Assembly (NCBI GenBank): GCA_021442155.1
Contig: CM038222.1
Location: forward strand, 107,139,121 to 107,203,120
DNA from: Cymbidium sinense
Taxonomy: Eukaryota; Streptophyta; Magnoliopsida; Asparagales; Orchidaceae
DNA: 64,000 nt
Direction of reading: 5' to 3'
Part shown: positions 11,890 to 22,800 of the stretch, piece after piece
Layout: each line of letters opens with the position of its first letter
Position numbering within the stretch: position 1 is the stretch's first letter
Notes under the pieces: generated by a model
Told to the model about the DNA's origin: nothing
Databases searched by the model: none
What the model saw: the letters and a program-made list of their open reading frames with translations, nothing else
Made by a program: the position numbers and the translations under genes

Positions 11890-13040
11890 AATTCAATCCT
11901 TCAAGTATCATTCCAAACCATACCAAAATCTACAATCAAAACCAATCAAGCCAAAATCAATTCAATCAACCTGACCTAACCCATTTGACCTAAAGTATTC
12001 AAATGAGTCAAAATCCAATTAAACCAAAATCAATTGTAACCAAATCTATAAACCAACCCCAATCAATATCTAAACTCAACTCAACTCAACTCAACCCAAA
12101 ATCAAGCCAATTAACCCATTTAGGTTCACTTGACCCAAAGTGACCTAAAGGACCTATTTGAACCAAATCTTAATCCAACCCAAATTAGATTGAACCAATC
12201 CATCCAATACCTCCTATAATAATTGTTGATCATCCTTGATTAATCAATTGCCATCAATTGGGTCAAACCAAGTCAATTTGGTCATTTGACCAAATCAACC
12301 CACTTAACCTATATGAGCCAAATCTCATCTTAAGACAAATCAATTGAATCCAATGATTCATACCAACCTAAAATCAATCTTTGAACATATCTTGACCATT
12401 AATTAACCCAAACCAAACCCAATTAGTCCTCTTGACCCAAGTTGACCCAATTTGACCTAAAGGGCCAAATTAGGTCAAATCAAAACTAACCCAAATTTAT
12501 TGCAACCAATGACTCAAATCTATTTCAAATTGATTATTGAACTTGTCAAAGCCTTGATAGAACCCAATTTGACCAATTGAACCCAATTGACTTAATTATC
12601 CCAAATTGACCCTTTTTGATCTAAATCATTTTTAAATCCAAAATTTATTAAAATCAAAGCCTACAACCATCTTCAAATGATCAATTAAACATGGATCAAT
12701 GCCTAACCTAAGCCAAATTTGCTAATTTGGCCAAATTGGTCGACTTGACCTATTTGCCCCATATGGACTCAAATGAGTCAAATTCAAATCCAAGCCAAAT
12801 TAAACCCAACCAATTGAACCAAAATATTTCAAATACTCATTTGAACTTTTCTTAACCCTTGGCTGACCCAATTTAACTAATTGGTCAACTTGACCCAACC
12901 TAGCCCAATTTGACCTATATGGGTCAAATTCAGTCAAACTCATTCAAACCAAGCCCAAACTCATTTAAATTTGGCATGACCCATCCTTGGGTCATCTTGG
13001 GTCAGCCTAAATCAAACCCAACCCACATTGACCCAAATTG
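11890..13040 (+). repeat. TTGACC-rich (W-box-core) section of the LTR
   Basis: Dense, irregular repetition of TTGACC, CAATTTGACC, TTGACCCAA and AATCAA words. Corresponding sections occur in the other LTR copies (34730-35830, 41410-42680, 52600-52920, 54650-55590). TTGACC/T is the core of the WRKY-bound W-box; regulation by WRKY factors is inference only. Confidence 0.75.
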
Positions 13041-13094
13041 ATGCTCCAAGATGAAACGATAAAAACTAAACATTTTAACATTTAAAGTCATATC

Positions 13095-13620
13095 AGGGCA
13101 CAGCGCCGCGATGCTGAAATGCCAACGCCTTGACGTTAGAGATAGAATGAAAAACCCAAGGGGAGGGCACCACGGTGTTATCCTACGATGTCGTGGTGTT
13201 GTGGGATATTATTTTTTCCCTAGCATAAAAATTTTTTAGTCTTTTTTACATAAAAAAAGGTGACATAACACTGCATTATGGAATTTTATTTCTTTTTTAT
13301 CCCTACAACGCCACGACATTATGGAATTTTATTTCTTTTTTATCAAAAAATATTCTAAATCGTATTCCAAGTGAGCCATGGGTATGGCATCGCGACGCTG
13401 ATGCTATGGCATTGTGATGCTATAATATCATTTTACTTGTATTACGGCGACATGGCACTGCGGTGTTGATGCTATGTTGTCATGGTGCTATGGGATTTCG
13501 TTAAAAAGCTACATCACTAATTCTTTGGCGATGTGGCATCGCTGTTATAATATGAATACCTGAGAGCACGGCATCGCAGCACTGTAGGCCAAAATTTAAA
13601 TTTAAAGTGTGAATCTTTCA
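13095..13620. repeat. GC-rich CGATGCTG/GGCATCGCG repeat section
   Basis: Recurrent short words such as GCGCCGCGATGCTG, GGCATCGCGACGCTGATG, GGCATTGTGATGC and GGCACTGCGGTGTTGATG stand in AT-rich surroundings. An exact direct repeat ATTATGGAATTTTATTTC occurs at about 13274 and 13318. Similar words return at 14020-14050 and 14190-14215. CG dinucleotides here are much denser than in the neighbours. Confidence 0.6.
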
Positions 13621-14042
13621 AATTTTTTTAGAAATTTTGACAGCATTTCACCTTAGCAGTGCTAGATTTCAAAGTTGCATGGTGCGGAGCACGATTCTCC
13701 CTTATTTTAGATCTAAGATTAATAGAGGGGAGGGAATTTTCATCACACATCAGAATGAAATTCAACAGTAGAGGTCTTCAAATCATCGGGTTTTTCACAT
13801 TGGATCAATGATCAACTACGGGACTTTTATTAAATATGTTTTTCAAAAGTAAAAGAACATAAATTGTTTACATGAAGTGAGAGATCTTTGAGTGAAGAGC
13901 CACCAGTTTAAAGAGAGAGGAGTCAAGTGGAAAGGATCCATGGAGTGAACTGGTCAATTCTATTTATAGTAGTGGGTTGGTAACTATTCCCTCTAAATAG
14001 TCAGTGCAGCACCTGGGAACTAATATCGTAGCGCTGCAGTGT

Positions 14043-14178
14043 TGTACCATAATTTGATAGCTAGACTAAAAAGTTGTTTCTTCTAGAAGGCTATGGCAAT
14101 TCCTTGGTGCTAAGATTACAGAACTGTACCATAATTTGATAGTTGGACCGGGCAGTTGTTTCTTCTAGAAAGCTAGGA
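14043..14178. repeat. 82-bp tandem duplication
   Basis: TGTACCATAATTTGATAG followed by GTTGTTTCTTCTAGAA occurs at 14043 and again at 14125, with a few substitutions. The second unit is incomplete. Confidence 0.85.
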
Positions 14179-14223
14179 TAGAGCCTCGACGCTATGAACA
14201 TCGCGCCGCAGCGCTCTAGACAA

Positions 14224-15466
14224 AATATATAAACTCTCTTGGCTGAAAGTTCTATGAGATTTCCTCCTTTCTTGGCCGTGAGACACATAGCATACATTCT
14301 ATATTGGGTCTAAACAAATTTGTGAAGGAGCCTATGGAAGATCTTTTTGGCCGATCCCCTCTCTTTTGATTTTGAAATTCAATTGATGCCAAATCAATTT
14401 CCCTCTCATTGGATCAGTTTTTGGCCAACCCTAGACTCCTCCCTCATCTATTTAAGAGCCTTGTTTCAACTTAAAAAAGGTTCCAAAAAGTTAAAAACTC
14501 TTTCATGTTCTCTTGCATAAATTATTTTGTGCTTATTGATTACTTATATTCAATTAGTTTATGCAAGATGTGATGTGGTCAGCCAAATGGAAAAAGAGAG
14601 GTAATAAAATTTTAAGCACAATCAAATTTAAGTAACCTATATGAAACTTTAATCCAAAAAGATAAACAATGGATATTCAAATGATTAAGCACTTAGGAAA
14701 TTAGTAACCTTTAAAAGGACTTCAGCCAAACAAGAAACAGAAGGAATATTCAATGATTAAGCACAAAATAAATTGATTTCCTTATATTAGCTTTAGGCCA
14801 AACAAAAAATCAAAAGATTATCAAGAAGGTAAAGTCCACACAAATTGATCTTCTTATCTTTGTTCTTGAACAAACAAAATCTAATGATTATGTCATGAAT
14901 AAACACAAGAAAATTTACATATTCTTGTAAACTTCAAAGCCATGAAGAAATAAGAGAAGTTTAAGAGCTTAGCACCTTAGAAAATAAACACCAAAGAAAT
15001 GTTGTTTTCAGCTAAAAGTGGAATCACACCAAACCTTCACTTTTCCCAATCAATCTTCAATCCAAATGAATGTCTAAGGGAAAGGTAAGAATGATGTGGA
15101 ATGCTTGCACTTGTATCACAAAAAATCTCCAAGAAATGATCTTGCAAGAATCGGCCAAGGGTGAGCAAGAGAGCAAGAGAGCAAGAAAGAGTTTTTAACT
15201 TTTTGGAACCTTTTTTAAGTTGAAACAAGGCTCTTAAATAGATGAGGGAGAAGTCTAGGGTCGGCCCAAAACTGATCCAATGAGAGAGAAATTTATTTGG
15301 CATTAATTTGAATTTCAAAATCAAAAGAGAGGGGATCGGCTAAAAAGATCTTCCATAGGCTCCTTTACAAATTTGTTTAAACCCAATATGGAATGTAAAC
15401 TATGTGATTCACGGCCAAGGAAGGAGGAAATCCCATAGAAATTTTGGCCAAGGAAGTTTATATATT
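14224..15466. repeat. Inverted repeat of copia LTR sequence (arms about 295 bp)
   Basis: The left arm (14224-14517) is the reverse complement of the right arm (15171-15466) along its whole length, with scattered mismatches. The left arm begins AATATATAAACTCTCTTGGC and the right arm ends with its complement. Each arm contains a CTATTTAAGAGCC box, probably the LTR TATA region. The spacer of about 650 bp is U5-like sequence. A transcript crossing it could fold into a long hairpin. Confidence 0.85.
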
Positions 15467-16294
15467 AAGGAGGGAGTTTTGAATAAAATAAATCCATTAA
15501 AATATACTTCAAATAATTCGACCAAAGAGGATTCCTAAAATAGAAAATTCTTAAAATAATGTATGGATTAATTTTAAATCAAAGCTAATTGTATTCTATA
15601 CTTATTTAATATTTAAATAACCTATAAATTTAATAAATTTAAAGCATAAGGGCCGGCCTCCCTTAAACTTTCCTAAAATAGGTCAAATTCAAAAAATGAA
15701 AAGAATTATTTTTTTAAAAAGGGCTAGTTTGAATTTAAATTTAAAATAACTTGTAATAAATCAATTAGGCCTAAAAAATCATAATTAATCATGCTTGGGA
15801 CGTTCAACATATTCCATAAAAGAATTGATTTGATTTAGCAAGTACATGTCATGCATAAAGGAGTTTGAATTAAAGAATAATTCAAAAATAATTCAAATTC
15901 AAAAATTCAAATAAATGAATTTTAAAATATGAAAAATGAGGGAAAATGATATGAAAATGTTTTGAATGATATTAAAACAATTTATTACACAAAGTTCATT
16001 AAAATTTTTGGCTAAAATAATATTAAGATGAAAATGATAATAGGACACAGAAGAAAGAATAATAGGAGAGAGCATAGGAGGAAAAAGAATAATTTTGGAA
16101 TAATTCAATTTTCATGCACTAAAAATTATGAATAAAAATTATGAATGACATGAAAATGATTTAATGAAGTTTAAACATAATTTATTTTGCTTTAACACAC
16201 ATTTAATGAAACTTATATCATACAGTTAGTTCATGCATATGTTTGTTATCATCAAAATCAATCTCATATGAGATGGGGCTCATAAAGTCAACAA
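14580..16294 (-). mobile_element. Ty1/copia LTR (minus orientation)
   Basis: On the minus strand the LTR begins TGTTGACTTTATGAGCCCC at about 16294, directly after the polypurine-like AAAAAGGGCGAGAT. This follows the copia RNase H relic in the expected order. The TATA-like CTATTTAAGAGCC sits at about 15240 on this strand, so U3 is roughly 16294-15240 and R-U5 runs left to about 14580. The left end is obscured by the oppositely oriented LTR fragment of the inverted repeat. Much of it is very AT-rich, with no genes. Confidence 0.6.
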
Positions 16295-16582
16295 TCTCGC
16301 CCTTTTTAATGATGATAAACATATGTTGGTGTTAAATAGTGATGAAGGTGCAAAGTGACCTTTCATCAACCTTTTGAAATATATTTGCATTAAAGAAAAT
16401 TTATAGCAAGTAAATAAATAAAATTTTAAGCATTTAAATATTTTTAACCATAATAAAGCATGAATATAACATGAGAAGGCTCCCCCTAAAACTATGCTTC
16501 ATAAAGAGAAAGAAAAACTATCATACATTTTTCTCCCCCTTTTGACAACATCAAAAAGGTTTAATCATGAACAGTAATAAAA

Positions 16583-16860
16583 TTACATTCTTGGATCTAA
16601 TATGCCTAACATACGTCTTAGGGTACAAAATCGTTCTTCAGGTAATGGTTTAGTAAAAATGTCCGCAATTTATAAATCTGTATTAAAAAAATCAATATTC
16701 ACATCACCTTTACTCACTTGATCCCGAATAAAGAGATGTCTAACTTCTATGTGTTTGGTTCTATTTTATTTCTTACTGCTAGTAAGCCTAATATTATGTT
16801 TGTTGTATATTTATGTGCTCATTTTCAGGCTGCTCCAAAAGAATCTCATTTAACTATGAT
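16583..16860 (-). pseudogene. C-terminal RNase H of a Ty1/copia pol (fragment)
   Basis: The minus-strand translation reads TKHIEVRHLFIRDQVSKGDV, then (after one stop) ADIFTKPLPEERFCTLRRML, ending in a stop at about 16583. HIEVRHxFIRD and ADIFTKPLP are hallmark boxes at the extreme C-terminus of copia pol. Roughly 90 codons survive; the rest of the polyprotein is absent to the right. The downstream GGGGGAG-rich tract and LTR start (16294) are in the proper place. Confidence 0.88.
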
Positions 16861-16884
16861 TAAACCTATCTTTTGCTATTTAAT

Positions 16885-17765
16885 TAGCAATTTATAAATC
16901 AATTTGTGCTTATTAATTACTTTGATTCAATTGGTTTATGCATATGTCATGTGATAGCTTTCATGTGATATAATTCAAATCCTTATTCAAGTGATTGTTT
17001 AGTTATTCAAATTGCAAATACATTTATCATTCGAATGAAAGTTAGCTTATGTGAAAAGGAATTCAAGTAAAGTTTTTGGTGATTGTATTTTAGTTTGCAT
17101 TCTCAAGTCTTTCAAGAAAATTATTTCAAACCTTTTAAAGATCATTCAAGCAACATTAAGTTACTTAATTGCATTAAATATTTGATTGAAAATCTTATTG
17201 TAATTTCATTTAAAATTAAAGTGTGCTCTCTTTTTCATTAATATTCAATTGTCTTAATATTAGTATAGATTGGGTTGTGAGTACAAAAATATTTTAAAAT
17301 TGAGAGTTAGACTTGTATCTTTCTCTTTGTCTTGCCTTGATTTCTTGTTGGGTTGTACTTGCCAGTTAAAGAAAGTACGTGTTAGGTTGTGCTTGCCTAT
17401 TAAGGAAAGTACGTGTTGGGTTGTACTTGCCCATGAAAGAGAGTACAGGAGACTTGTTATAATCTCTACTTTAGTTTAGTGAATTCCTAGCCTGGGTGGC
17501 TAGACATGGACATAGGCCGATTTTTAGATTTTGGCCGAACCACGTAAAAATCTGTGTGATCTCTTTTTTTTTATTTTCCAATAATTTACTTTTCTGTTAT
17601 TGCTTTTTCTGTTACTTCATTGACTAAAGCATTATTATTAAATATTTAAGTCTTCTGCAAAAGATAAAATTAATTTTTTTGAAATTTATTTTTAAAACTC
17701 AATTGACCCCCTGCACATCCTCATGGGTGCTATAGGTAAGTAACATTAGCAAGATTTAAGGTTTT
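16885..17765 (+). mobile_element. Ty1/copia LTR fragment (plus orientation)
   Basis: It starts with TTTGTGCTTATTAATTAC...GGTTTATGCATATG, related to 14522-14575. It ends with the block CCTGGGTGGCTAGAC, ACATAGGCCGA, GGCCGAACCACG, then CAATTGACCCCCTGCAC, which I recognise as typical of the 3' part of copia LTRs and the adjacent leader. Orientation is opposite to the LTR and RNase H on its left, so it comes from a separate or rearranged insertion. Confidence 0.55.
17348..17449 (+). repeat. Three 34-bp tandem units
   Basis: Units of TTGGGTTGTACTTGCC plus AAAGAAAGTACGTG start at 17348, 17382 and 17416, with few substitutions. They lie in the probable R-U5 of the copia LTR. Confidence 0.9.
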
Positions 17766-18109
17766 TGAAAGAAGTGTTTTATGGAGATTAAGATAGAAAT
17801 CATAAGTAAAAAAATGGGAGGGGAGAAAAGGCAATGGACATAAAGCCATCCAATTAGCATTAAAGGCTAAAGAAAATCTTGAAATTAAAATTTTGAAAAG
17901 AGAACAATACTCAAAGACAGTGAAGAAAGTGCAATACGAAATGAAAGATAAGTGGAAAGGGACATATGAGTAGAACTCATTTTATCACACACTTCTATGG
18001 TGTTATGGCATCTAGCATTGTTTAGAATGTCAATTTGTTTTTGGAATGTTGTTGGTATGCACATGATAGAAAAGTAGCGCTTGGACTAAAAGGGAAAATT
18101 TTATCAGAT

Positions 18110-18545
18110 GATGGAGGGACATGCAATGCTTAATAGCACAAAAGGTTGAAAAATATAAGAGAAACATAAAATTAAGTGTTATAGAGATGAAGATGATCAG
18201 GTAGATGAGTGGTATTATACTTAAGAGATAAAATGAGAAATGAATGTATATGTAATAAGGTTGAAGTAACTGTAGTGGAAAATAAGATTAGGGCGAGTCG
18301 TCTTAAATGATTTGGTCACATAAAACGTCGGTCATCTGATGATTCAATTAAAAAGTTAGATGTATTACATTTGGCCTACGTTAGAAAAGGTATAGGTAAA
18401 CCTAAAATGGCTTCATTTGGAAGTATAAAAAATGACCTTAAATTATCAAGATTAAATGAGAATATGACACTTATTAGGACACATTAGAGAAAAAAATTAT
18501 ATAACTAACTCACGTAGTGGGATAAAAACTTATTATTATTATTGT
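18110..18545 (+). pseudogene. 3' end of a LINE (L1/RTE-type) retrotransposon, 5'-truncated
   Basis: Translated fragments match the C-terminus of plant LINE ORF2 as I know it: IEMKMIR(W)MSG, NECICNKVEVTVVENKIRAS, SRLKxFGHIKRR, DDSIKKLDVLHLAYVRKGIG and KPKMASFGSIKNDL, ending at a WDKNLLLLL-like tail over TTATTATTATTATTG at the 3' end. Stops and small frameshifts break it, and no endonuclease or reverse-transcriptase core is present. This is the usual product of incomplete target-primed reverse transcription. Sequence from 17766 to 18110 may be part of it but is not recognisable. Confidence 0.75.
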
Positions 18546-19869
18546 AAAGTTTTAAAAATTTTAGTTGAAACTATAAAAATTTGATAAAATTTTAAGTAAA
18601 ATTAATGAATCCGTGTCTCCAATATTTTTAACAAATTCCTAGTGAATCTCTTAAACACCAAAATTCTACTAAAATTAAACAATTAAGATCGCATTGAAAT
18701 TTAATATAAATTATAATTTAAACCAAATTAGATAATTTTTTTTATTTCATAACTTTAACATTTTTTTAATTTATAATAAAAAATAATAAAAATAAAAATA
18801 AAAACAAAATCCCAAAATCAATGAAATTAAGAAAACCGTTGACATTAAGGGTTTTTTTAGATCAATTTTATTTTATACTTCTCATTTTTTTATGTTATTC
18901 TTGAAAACATATTTATGTAATATAATTTTTAAATATTTTTTAATTTTTATTTTAAAAACAAATCATATACTTGCTAAAATCTAATCACATAGATCTCAAT
19001 ATCTTCCTGCATTTATTATTGCTTATATTTCTTTTAAATTTATTTTTGAAAGACTCTTTCGAAAAAAATTCATATTTTATTTTTGTTAACCACCTATCAA
19101 AACCATACTAATAATGAACAAGGCATCTAAAATGTGTTGCAATTGCTTATTTTAAATTTTTTTTTTTTTTGTGAGAATTGAGACTCAGAGGCAACTCACA
19201 CCTAGTGCAACCTCAATCTCTAATATCACCGTGATAGAAGCAAAACCCTCCACCAACGAAACAAAACAGAGAGCTTGAGTGACGTTTTACATACTTACAT
19301 GGGACTCAATTCGTACATATTTGTATATCTAACTTCTAAATTTTAATATTTACATAAATCATCTAAATTTTTATAGACATAAAGATATCACTAACTTTAA
19401 ATGAAATATATCTTTTCATGCTTAAAATATAACTTTTAATAAAAATCGTTAACGGCTTTTCGGTTTTTAGTTGGAAGGAGACAATATATTACACAAAAAA
19501 TAATATTTGAAATAATAGAGATAAAGCTAATGATGCTAATCTCTTAATACATTCAAATATATCTTCCAAACAATGCCACTGCTCCGCATATACATAAAGC
19601 CATACTAAATTACCATTTACTTAGATTGGATTTGGAAATAGATACATCTAAGTAGTAAGTACTTATACAATGTGGATTAAAAAAGAAAGATTAAGTTACA
19701 TAATGCCAAACTAAACCAACACTACAGCAATAAATAACAATGCTAAATATTAATCTCTCCCTAATTAATTAATTGCACACACAACAGAACAGGAAAACCT
19801 AATCAGATGGAAGATCTAAAGACGCAAAAGATTACAAACAAGGGTTAATTATAGCAGGAAGCCTACCTC
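18546..19869. other. AT-rich 3' flank of the AHL gene, no gene seen
   Basis: No supported coding frame. It probably includes the AHL 3' UTR next to 19869. Around 19290-19450 a stretch with TACATATTTGTATATCTAAC and TTTTAATATTTACATAAATC resembles the left part of the MITE-like repeats in the AHL introns, but too weakly to call a copy. Confidence 0.5.
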
Positions 19870-22800
19870 TCACTTCCATGAGATGCCTGATAGGCCCTGC
19901 AGGTTGCTGTTATTAAATATCCCAGTTCTTTGGTTTAGTGGACTAGGGGGTCCTCCAGATGATTCGCTCAGCGATCCTCGAGACGGCGGACTGCTACCTC
20001 CAATCATCACCCCACCACCGACAACCCCGCCACCGCTACCCCCACTGCCGCCACCATAGAAGTTGCCACTAGGAGCAAGCTTCGCCATGGTTGTCACACC
20101 GTCCAAGAGATTGATATTTTTAGAATCTTTCTTTACATCTGCGATAAAACTTCCGACTACAACCTAAAAAGAATCAAAGAGATGCAATCTGTTGATGCTT
20201 TTCTAATGCAACAATGGTGGCCAATATCAGGAAACAAGTAGGCAAAATATGAAAGAAAAATAGTTTTTAGTTTTTCATGCAGATGTATCAAAAAAGAAAA
20301 AGGATTAATCAAAATAGAGGTACTAATGCTTGCGAGAACTGATCAAGCCATATTGTCGTATGGCATTTTGGTTTTTATCCATCTTGAGTGTTGGAATCCA
20401 GATGTGGCAAGTTTCATTGTGCAAATATTGATATCAAGCTACCGATATTTAGCAAGATTCAAGATGATTGCTAGTTCTCAATTTTTATTTTCAGCTAAAA
20501 GACATTTCTTCAAAATTTGTGATCCCTTCGAATCACTAGAGAAAGAGTTCCCAGGAATAAAAAGTGTCAAATAAACTGAGAAAATAAAATGGAAATGTAA
20601 TAGGCTCCTCTTGAAGCCATTCAGTAGTGAGAATCTTCACAATTTTTCCTTGCAAACATTACATCAAATATTAATTCAGTGCACTGAGTCTATTTTTTTC
20701 TCTTTTCACTGGTTGAGTCATTTTATTTGTTGTCTTAGCATTAAAGGGCATGCCAATGATGATGGCTAAGAAGGATTTGTATTTTATTATTAAGAAAAGT
20801 AGTATTTTATTTTCTAACTTCTAAATTAGTCTATTTGGTTGGCATGTTTTTAGTTTGAAGAAACATATATACCACTCGATTCTTAAGCATGTACATATCT
20901 ACCAACAAAAGTTTAATATTTATATATATATAACACTTTTCCTATACATTCACTTCCAAAAAAAAAAAATTTATGATAGTGATATTAAAGATTTAGGTGT
21001 TATTTACAAAAATATTAAAATTTAGGTGTTAAATATATAAATATATAAATATATAAGAATTGTTTGGTATGTATATGTAAATGCCCCTTTAAATTTTAAT
21101 TTAATTTGTATTAATACTTACAAATAATGAGAAAGCTATGATGGATTGCATTATTTCTTCATTTATGCTGTTTGGGACAATCATGGGTGTAATATTGCCT
21201 AACTCACTGGATGAATTAGTGATTTATGTAAATCCTAAATTTCTTTTACATGAAGGCATACAACAGATCATATTAATTGCATTAAGAAATTCAACCAAAA
21301 TGCATCAACAAATGAATTATCAAAGAAACTTATTGAAAGAGTTAGAATCAAGCAGAGAAAAAAAAATTGCTAACTTGGACAGGAGAAGCAGCCGTGAGAA
21401 GTCCAGCAACTCCACCACCAAGCACACGACCATCAGGGCCGGCTAGAGAAACACTCAGGCCACCCGTTCGACTTCGCTGCCCATCGTTCTCCGATAGCAG
21501 ATATGATCCAGACAATGATAATATTTCAAACCTACCCTAAACACAGAAGAAATAAAAAATCCATAAGAACTTCCAGTTCTCCTTCCACCCATTATGATAA
21601 CAATAATCAAATAAGAGTAAATATTTTTTTTGTTGTACTGAATGCTGATAGAAATTAATTTAACAAAAGAATCACAAACCTCATAAGTTACAGTTCCACC
21701 AGAAGTTGCAGCTTGCCGAAGAGTCACATTAGATATTGCCCCATTCGCTGAAAGAATGCAGATAGCACGTGATCCATGCTGAGAAAATGACATTATCTTT
21801 GATGACACATCCTGAAGAAGAAGAAGAAGAGATTCTTTTACAAAGTCAAAAGATTCATGTTCTAAATACTATCATTCTATGGCTGCAGAAAATTAAGGAC
21901 ATAAAAATTTGTAAATTTTATTAATCATCAAAAGAACAAAATTAAAAATTTATCCAACAGCTAAATGCATTGAATAAATATGCAGGTAAAAAATTGGATT
22001 CAAGTAAGAATAAGTATCCAAAATAAAAATTTTACATATTTTCAACTACGGGAAAGATCACATCAACGGAAGTACCTTAAGATGGCATAAGAAACAAAAA
22101 GTGGGCCTGGGTACGGTCAAATTAAATGGAGGTAAATAGGCAAGAATAATGACAGAAGAAGTTTAAAAGCTTTCAAGATGCTCAGAGTTAATAGTCATAT
22201 ATGTAGAAGAGCTATCAAATGCGCAACCGAACTATCACAATGACTACCCATATCTACAATTTTTATATACAGATTTTAAATATAACTTCAAGCCTCCAAA
22301 CACATTATTATTTTAGAGAGAAAGACACTTTCGCATCTTTTTAACCCAAAATAGCTGAAGAAAGGAAAGGTTCCTTTTTGAAAGTACTCCTAAGAAAAGA
22401 TCCAGTGTAAACAAGGTGGAGCCTATAGCTCAAAGAATTAGAGCACGTGGTTACGAGCAACTATATCAGGGGTTCAAATCCTTTCTCGCCCACAACCGGC
22501 ACAAAAGAGAAAGGCCGTCCCTTATCAAAAAGATGAAAGAACATTTATTGAGATACACAATAATTCAGTTGTACTTTTTTAAACATCAAAAATCATTTAC
22601 TATCAACGAATATTTCAATGCATAATAAGGAATGAAAAAATAATATGACTGTTAAGATAAAAGAAGATTAATATACATACCACACAATTCTTATACATTT
22701 ATATATCTAACACTTAAAATTAGATATTTACTTTTCTAACACTTTTCTATTCTTTAAAAACTACATTTCACTTTTATAAAAAGTGAATGATGATGATATT

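Larger units (their letters stand above)
11481..14223 (+). mobile_element. Tat-family LTR-like block, truncated (probable 3' LTR of the pol element)
   Basis: It begins TATTGACCTCACTTTTGGAG, matching the start of the 8.1-kb LTR at 53109 (TATTGACCTCATTTTTAG). It continues with the same order of words: GACACTAAGAGTTC, AAGTGAACACTTAACC, GGATTAACCATAAG. It then enters the TTGACC-rich section. It lies downstream of pol in the same orientation, so I infer it is that element's 3' LTR. After about 13050 the sequence differs from the giant LTRs and has its own GC-rich repeats. The block ends where copia-derived sequence starts at about 14224. No clean CA end or target duplication was found. Confidence 0.5.

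Noticed and set aside
15037..15324. 95-codon minus-strand frame
   Set aside because: It lies in the right arm of the copia LTR inverted repeat, around the TATA region. It is noncoding LTR sequence.
19290..19500. Third copy of the intronic MITE-like repeat
   Set aside because: Only scattered words match and no second terminal repeat was found, so it is too weak to annotate.
20326..20574. 82-codon plus-strand frame in AHL intron 4
   Set aside because: It is antisense within an intron, with no recognisable motif and no neighbouring gene structure. It is consistent with chance.
22418..22491. Functional tRNA-Arg gene
   Set aside because: The anticodon stem has two broken pairs and the acceptor strand an extra base. 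The match continues into plastid flank, so it is an organelle relic.
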